Positions 57,987 through 62,520 of a stretch of 62,520 nt of DNA are shown piece by piece. Position 1 is the stretch's first letter. Each line of letters starts with the position of its first letter. A program made the translations under genes and the position numbers. The notes under the pieces are model-generated. The model was given only the letters and a program-made list of their open reading frames with translations. It was not told the origin of the DNA and did no database searches. Origin of the DNA: Nemertoderma westbladi (taxonomy: Eukaryota; Xenacoelomorpha; Nemertodermatida; Nemertodermatidae); contig JAUCBJ010007889.1 of the NCBI GenBank assembly GCA_032718475.1, forward strand, positions 1 through 62,520. Direction: 5' to 3'.

Positions 57987-59521
57987 CCCTATTAAACCCA
58001 GGGGGGGGGGGGGGGGGTCAATATGACCCTTCGTGGTTTTGTTATTATAATTCTGAAACAAACGCAGTTGGGAATCTGAAATTTTATGACTTTTCCTAAA
58101 AATCTATTGTCTTCCTAGTAGTGAAAACCGTTTTCAAAAATATTGGGTAGTTTTTGAGTTATAGCACCATTTTTTAACCCTACTTTTGGCACTTTTTTTG
58201 AGACGTTTTTTGAAAATTAGATTTCATTAAATATTAATTGTAACATCTCTATTTTTGATTTATTCCGGTTTTTTGGTGTTAGCAATTGGATGGAATTCAT
58301 ATAAATTGATTTAGAAATTTCAAACTTGTTTTTTTCGGCGGGTGACAAATTTTGGTGCCAGCACCAAATTTTGAAATATGTCAATTTTGTAAATTGATTG
58401 TTTAAAACTTGTTTTTTACGCAATTGGGGTTTTTTGGGGTTCTGGTTTCGATGAAATATATACGAGTTGCACCAAGCGTATAAAACTTGTATTTTTCGGT
58501 GCTGTATGCAAATTTTGTTGCTAGCACGAAATTTTGAAAATCCATTCAATAGATAAAATTGCTTGTGACAATTTATTTCTTGCATTTTAGAGGTTTATGG
58601 CTGTTCTGAATTCAATGGAATATATAATTATCGAACTAGACATCTCAAACTTGTATTTTTCGGAAGTGGGTGCAAAAGTGGTGCTAGCACCAAATTTTGA
58701 AAACCATCAAATATATCAATTGATTGTGTCATCTTGTTTCTTGCGTTATACGGGTTTGTTAGGGTTCTGAATTCAATGGTATCAGTAAAATTTTCATAAG
58801 AGTTTTCAAACTTGTATTTTTCGCCGGCACCAAATTTTGGAAAATGAGTAAATTGATCAGTAGATAGTATCATCTTGTTTCTTGCGTTATACGGGTTTAT
58901 GAGGGTCCTGAATTCGATGGAATCAATAAAAACAGCACTGGACATCGCAAACTTGTACTTTTTGGTGATGGGTACGAAATTTGGTGCTAGCACCAAAATT
59001 TGCCAAATTACGCCGAAAAATACAAGTAGCAAAGATCTGGCATATTTGAAATGAAATGTATTCCATTAGAATAAGCGCCCTAGAAAACCTGAAAATGTTA
59101 ATTTATAGTATAATTTCGTATATCGTATAAGTGAATAAAAAATTTTGTGGTCTAATTGAAAAGTGCTGGCTACTTGTTTTTTTCATTTTTTTCCTACGCA
59201 TAGAGGACTAAACAGCCATTTGTGGTAATCATATCATATTTAAATATTTTCCAATGTATTTTGCGCCCCAGAAAACCTGTATTGAAAAACAATTAGCCGT
59301 AAAATGTAACTTTCAAATTTTGTGAAAATTGTGCACTAATTGTAATTTTGGTGCTGCAATATTACCACCCCAGTACATTTTTTCGAAAATTTTTTTTCGG
59401 TCGGATCCAGACAAAAAATCAGTCGTTTTCGTTAATATTTGTAGATTTTAGAGGGAAGGGTCAATATGACCCCCCCCCCCCCGGTATTTGTACAGCATTT
59501 TATAGCCCGGTACTAACAGGG
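57987..59521. mobile_element. 1.5-kb piggyBac-like non-autonomous element with TTAA target duplication
   Basis: Both ends abut TTAA (57983-57986 and 59522-59525) and begin with the inverted pair CCCTATTA / TAACAGGG. Inside follow facing G-run and C-run blocks next to GGTCAATATGACCC (left) and GGTCAATATGACCC before the C-run (right). TTAA duplication with CCCT ends is the mark of piggyBac. Reading the flanks with one TTAA removed, the host frame continues from HRRAF into VALEYF, which confirms insertion. The interior has no transposase; it is AT-rich with several degenerate GGTGCTAGCACCAAATTTTG-like copies (about 58340-59000). Confidence 0.85.
58340..59000. repeat. About 150-bp degenerate repeats inside the piggyBac-like element
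   Basis: GCTAGCACCAAATTTTG or variants (GCCAGCACCAAATTTTG, GCTAGCACGAAATTTTG) recur near 58356, 58520, 58683, 58825 and 58983, each with CAAACTTGTATTTTTCGG nearby. Spacing is about 140-165 bases. The element interior is therefore built of diverged tandem units. Confidence 0.75.
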
Positions 59522-59699
59522 TTAAGGTGGCCCTAGAATATTTTGTAGACCACCCGGGGCTAAAGGGCGAGTCGGTATATTACAATACCCGACACCTGGT
59601 GGACAGAGAGGTAGACACACCGTACAAGCGATGGAAGAAACAGGAGGCGGATAGGGTTGAGGAGAGGAGACTAGAGGAGGTCACCAGGAGAGAGAGAAG

Positions 59700-59960
59700 A
59701 GGACTCCCATAGAGGAGTACTGGAACTACTGCTGCTCTAAATAATCGGACCTTAAGTTTTCGATTAATTCTCGGTGACTTCCAAATCCTGGAAAGCCTAT
59801 TCAAGGCTGCCCATGCCTTTCCCTTACGTATTCGAAGGTCCTCACCTGATTTCTGGATCCATGATCCCAGGTAACAGAAGTCATCCACATGCTCAAGCAT
59901 ACCATCTTTTGAGCTTATGTTCATCCGATCAGAGACTTGCTGAGGACTTTCAAAGTTAAC
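59700..59960 (-). pseudogene. Antisense fragment of a non-LTR reverse transcriptase
   Basis: On the minus strand the frame reads HVDDFCYLGSWIQKSGEDL, then IRKGKAWAALNRLSRIWKS, then KVRLFRAAVVPVLLYGS. These are conserved segments of the C-terminal RT region of RTE/CR1-like elements (FCYLGS, IRKAKAWAA, K.RLF.A.V..VLLYGSE). Only about 85 codons are present, so it is a fragment. It sits inside the zinc-knuckle pseudogene and interrupts it. Confidence 0.85.
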
Positions 59961-60635
59961 TGTCAAAATTTTGGGACCTGGGAGCATGGGGAGCCGGCAA
60001 TGGACTTCACGGCAAGCACAATCCGACTGGGCGAGCAACCGGGGATGGCACCACGGGTAGTGTTTGGAGAAACGATGCCGAGTGTAGAGGAGGACATCGA
60101 TATGGGTAGGGAAGACAACGTCGAGATGTTTACCTACCAGCGGCTTCACAGACCCAGGAGCCCACGTGGAGCCAAGGATGACTTGGGGCGAGAGACAATG
60201 ATACACGGTTGCGATTACTGTGGGAGATTAACCCATCAGCAAAAGAACTGTCTATACCGTTACCAGAAGGGGACGGCGTGTCTTTACTGCCACGAGTCTA
60301 CACACAGGATGGGCGCGTGCCCAAGGTTGCACAATAGGTGTTCGAAGTGCAAGTTTAGGGAGCGCTTTGAGCGCCAGTGCGACTGGATGGAGGATGAGGA
60401 GAAATTCCGCATTTTCGAGGAGTGGGCCGACGTCGGAGTCATGACACGACAAAGTATGAAGGCGCAGGAGTTCCAGGGCTTCTTCAACATTAATATAGAA
60501 GCCTCACCAGCAGATCACCAAGAGGAGACTACCATTCCCGTATCAGGAGGTAGCGACAGTGGCATCATACGGATGGGTCATCAACACCCAAAGATATCTG
60601 GACAGATGGTCAACAGAAAATCGGATCGAATTTAG
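59937..60635 (+). pseudogene. Zinc-knuckle (CCHC) domain segment of the gag-like gene
   Basis: Within this 232-codon frame residues 92-105 (CDYCGRLTHQQKNC) and 115-128 (CLYCHESTHRMGAC) are two perfect C-x2-C-x4-H-x4-C knuckles. A third cluster at 135-148 (CSKC...C) lacks the His. The first 14 or so codons come from the antisense non-LTR fragment, so the apparent start is not ancestral. After the knuckles an acidic helix (EDEEKFRIFEEWADVG) follows. Near 60600 the sequence goes on better in another frame (RIEFRVFLAEHVPRAMK), interrupted by one TAG, to about 60915, where a Lys/Arg-rich tail ends it. Confidence 0.75.
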
Positions 60636-60960
60636 GGTCTTTCTTGCGGAACACGTGCCGCGTGCGATGAAGATGATCTTGTGGGACGCAACCAGGGGGA
60701 AACAGGAGGGACACTCAGTGGGACCACCTGCGTAGCGATACCGTGAGTTAATAACACCCGGGCCCAAAGAACCAACAATGGGGCTTGGTAAGACGGTATC
60801 AGCGAGGATGAGTAGCCTCAAGGGTAAAAAGGAAGGCAGGAAGCGACCCAGACAGGACGACGATAGGGGCAAGGAACTTAGATGGTTCGCAGAGGGTGCG
60901 GGAGGAGCGATGTAGAACTCTATGACAAGCGATGTCAATGTGCCTGGAAGGCACCACATG

Positions 60961-61573
60961 GACAGATCAGTACAAACAACTCCTAAATGCTATTAACTAA
61001 GTGCAATTAGTATGTACGTAGGTAGTTGATCAATATATATATATATATATATACAATAAATATATAATCAATATATTTGTACCATAGTCAGATATAACCT
61101 TTTCCAATTAGCTACTGGGACTGGGGACTGATTGACTGAAACATTAGGATGGGACAATGACGGATCTCATTGACATGGTGTACACATGCGTGAGACCCAA
61201 CAGAGGCGAGTGAGGATAAATGGGTTAAGTATGGTAGGAGTATGGGGAGGAGATGTCAGGGTATGGGGAAGTAAAACGTGTGCGAGATTCAAGCGTGGAG
61301 AGCGAGCATGGAGGGGGATGAGTCCTAAAGGGACTAATAAGAGAGGAAAGGACAACAAAGTCCAAGGGATAAAATTGTGTGAGGAGTGAGGGTGATCGTC
61401 TAAAACAGAGATGCCAGATGCCTTGGTACAGCTTAGCTCACAGATGTACCAAGGATGTGTAGTGAAAACAGACCCATGGGGGCCGTCCTGGAAAGCTGAC
61501 CCCGAAAAGAAAATTCCACCCCAAATCCAATATTAGGTTGGATTTCAGCGGAATTGAAGCGCACTTAAGGTTG
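60961..61573. other. Spacer with TA microsatellite, no clear gene
   Basis: A (TA)n run lies near 61031-61052. Frames near 61186-61389 have no motif. This may be the decayed 3' part of the retroelement. Confidence 0.4.
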
Positions 61574-61602
61574 ATGCTATCTTCTCACCGGGAAGATAGC
61601 AT
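61574..61602. other. Perfect 11-bp hairpin before the polypurine tract
   Basis: ATGCTATCTTC (61574-61584) and GAAGATAGCAT (61592-61602) pair around a seven-base loop. It lies directly against the purine run that precedes the putative LTR. Confidence 0.75.
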
Positions 61603-62520
61603 GGGGGGAGTGTCAGCGGATTCAATTCCCTGCACTGCCCAGCAGAAAATGGGCGAAGTGGCATTTTACCAATTATAGTTGGGAAGGTGACATTACCATT
61701 AATAATGTCACCTAATAACCAATTTAGGCGATACACATCGCCAGCCACAAAGAAAGTTGAGAGGTCATAAACCATCTCAAGGGGACAAAGGGGCTAGCAG
61801 GGCTAGCACATGGGGATAGTGGCAGCAGGGAGTGGCAAGATGGAGATTAATCGGGTTAGCCAATGATGGGAGGGGAAAACAGGCGATTGGAACGCATCTG
61901 TTGGCCAGGCCACACAATACAGTTGCAGTGATTAATATGTGTTAATAATATATAACCGTTGTACTTGTGGATTATGATTCAGTTGGTATCTGTAGAGTTG
62001 TGAGACCGGAACGGTTTTTAACCGTCGTCGTCATTACCGTGCTATTATATTATGACTGTGCTATTATTATGTTCTGCAATTATAACAACTGACACTAAAA
62101 CTCAGTTATTTCAACGGCCTTCAGCCTATCATATATTACATCCAGACCACAGCCTTTCAGCAGCGACGCATATAATACCAGAACAACACACCGGTCGGGG
62201 TCTAGCAACCAACTCCTGGGTCCCATCACACTGAGCTGGGACTGATTGCTGACGATATGAATTAGGAAGTTAGGCCCGTTACAGTACGTACTGTACATGA
62301 CGTACGGAACAACACGTTGGTACAACATAGGTACCAGTACCTACCTGCCTACTGCTGCACTGGAATATAAAGAGCTGGGTCCCTTTTAGGTACCCACCCT
62401 GACAGAGTGGCAGGTACCGGTAGCGATCTCTGTCCCGGTGGTAACCACACTTAACTTAGGCCTACTACTATGTTAGAATGCCTGATCTGATAAGAAATGA
62501 ATATTTGATTTCGCGGCAAT
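61603..62520 (+). other. Probable polypurine tract and LTR start of a retroelement
   Basis: GGGGGGAG (61603-61610) followed at 61611 by TGTCAGCGG is the usual order of polypurine tract and LTR 5' end. The following sequence is non-coding and includes GGTGACATTACCATTAATAATGTCACC, an inverted repeat near 61686-61712, and TATATAA near 61949. I could not find a matching 5' LTR in the window, so the call rests on these local features. Confidence 0.45.

Larger units (their letters stand above)
56996..60960 (+). pseudogene. Interrupted gag-like gene ending in CCHC zinc knuckles
   Basis: Pieces in successive frames make up one ancestral gene: a Lys-rich start (MAEKLVKKRKSEKSKKELL near 57017), a block with RFRIPKYPREPPRKEWRRFV (57260-57330), a block with FLFDLGTYGKKSGPKLNWFL (57450-57520), a hydrophobic block with PIMIGLLNLFITVTIGRKP (57880-57940), then after a 1.5-kb insertion YFVDHPGLKGESVYYNTRH (59540-59595), and finally zinc knuckles. 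At least three frameshifts and several stops are present. The TTAA-flanked insertion (57987-59521) and an antisense non-LTR fragment (59700-59960) split it. Nucleic-acid-binding CCHC motifs near the C-terminus fit a retroelement gag, but I do not recognise the family. The frame after the knuckles continues, shifted, to about 60915. Confidence 0.6.

Noticed and set aside
59937-59980. ATG at 59937 as the start of the zinc-knuckle protein
   Set aside because: The first codons are antisense to the non-LTR RT fragment, so this start was created by the insertion.

Overview
This window is eukaryotic, almost certainly from a metazoan and probably a marine invertebrate. The evidence is a GT-AG spliced gene, a Penelope-like retroelement, BEL/Pao-like and RTE/CR1-like retroelement debris, piggyBac-like and foldback DNA elements, a secreted aerolysin-type protein, and very large satellite blocks. 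I cannot name the species. Nothing prokaryotic (operons, CRISPR, IS elements) is supported.

Layout. 1-3.45 kb: an unrecognised 833-codon intronless ORF. 3.43-7.98 kb: a Penelope-like element (PLE) on the minus strand, with a 34-residue tandem repeat at its N-terminus, a reverse transcriptase, a GIY-YIG endonuclease and a 63-bp perfect terminal inverted repeat. A possible 13-bp target duplication places its insertion at the end of the 833-codon ORF. 8.24-13.08 kb: a ~668-bp satellite arranged as trimers. 13.1-16.2 kb and 21.3-25.1 kb: two copies of one duplicated segment, each with a two-exon tyrosine-recombinase-like gene, an AT-rich flank and a 38/41-bp minisatellite. The second copy lost 149 codons in frame and has the longer array. 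Between them lie a 10-bp minisatellite (17.1-18.3 kb), two TTCGT-rich tracts and a 208-bp palindromic MITE. 25.1-28.0 kb: relics related to the 668-bp satellite, a ~140-147-bp repeat and a tRNA-derived sequence.

28.03-47.20 kb is one ~19-kb minisatellite of a ~29-bp unit (roughly 650 copies). It has nested higher-order repeats (about 409, 502, 552, 598, 1972, 2401 and 3047 bp) and three unit-variant domains; the right-hand domain carries an E-box core (CACGTG) in most units.

47.2-53.2 kb holds a ~1.05-kb terminal-inverted-repeat element, the best conventional host gene of the window (secreted fascin-like plus aerolysin-like protein, minus strand), a pair of facing C-rich/G-rich arrays around a palindromic 36-bp repeat, and short tandem repeats. 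53.2-62.5 kb is a retroelement graveyard: a non-LTR RT tail; a BEL/Pao-like element with internal deletions (gag-like, protease/RT junction, integrase C-terminus); a frameshifted gag-like gene ending in CCHC zinc knuckles that is interrupted by a TTAA-flanked piggyBac-like element and by an antisense non-LTR fragment; and a probable polypurine tract and LTR start near 61.6 kb.

The genes do not form a pathway. The coherent theme is repeated insertion, duplication and tandem expansion. The least explained items are the 833-codon ORF, the 19-kb E-box-rich array, the PLE with an inverted end and hammerhead-like core, and the paired recombinase genes.
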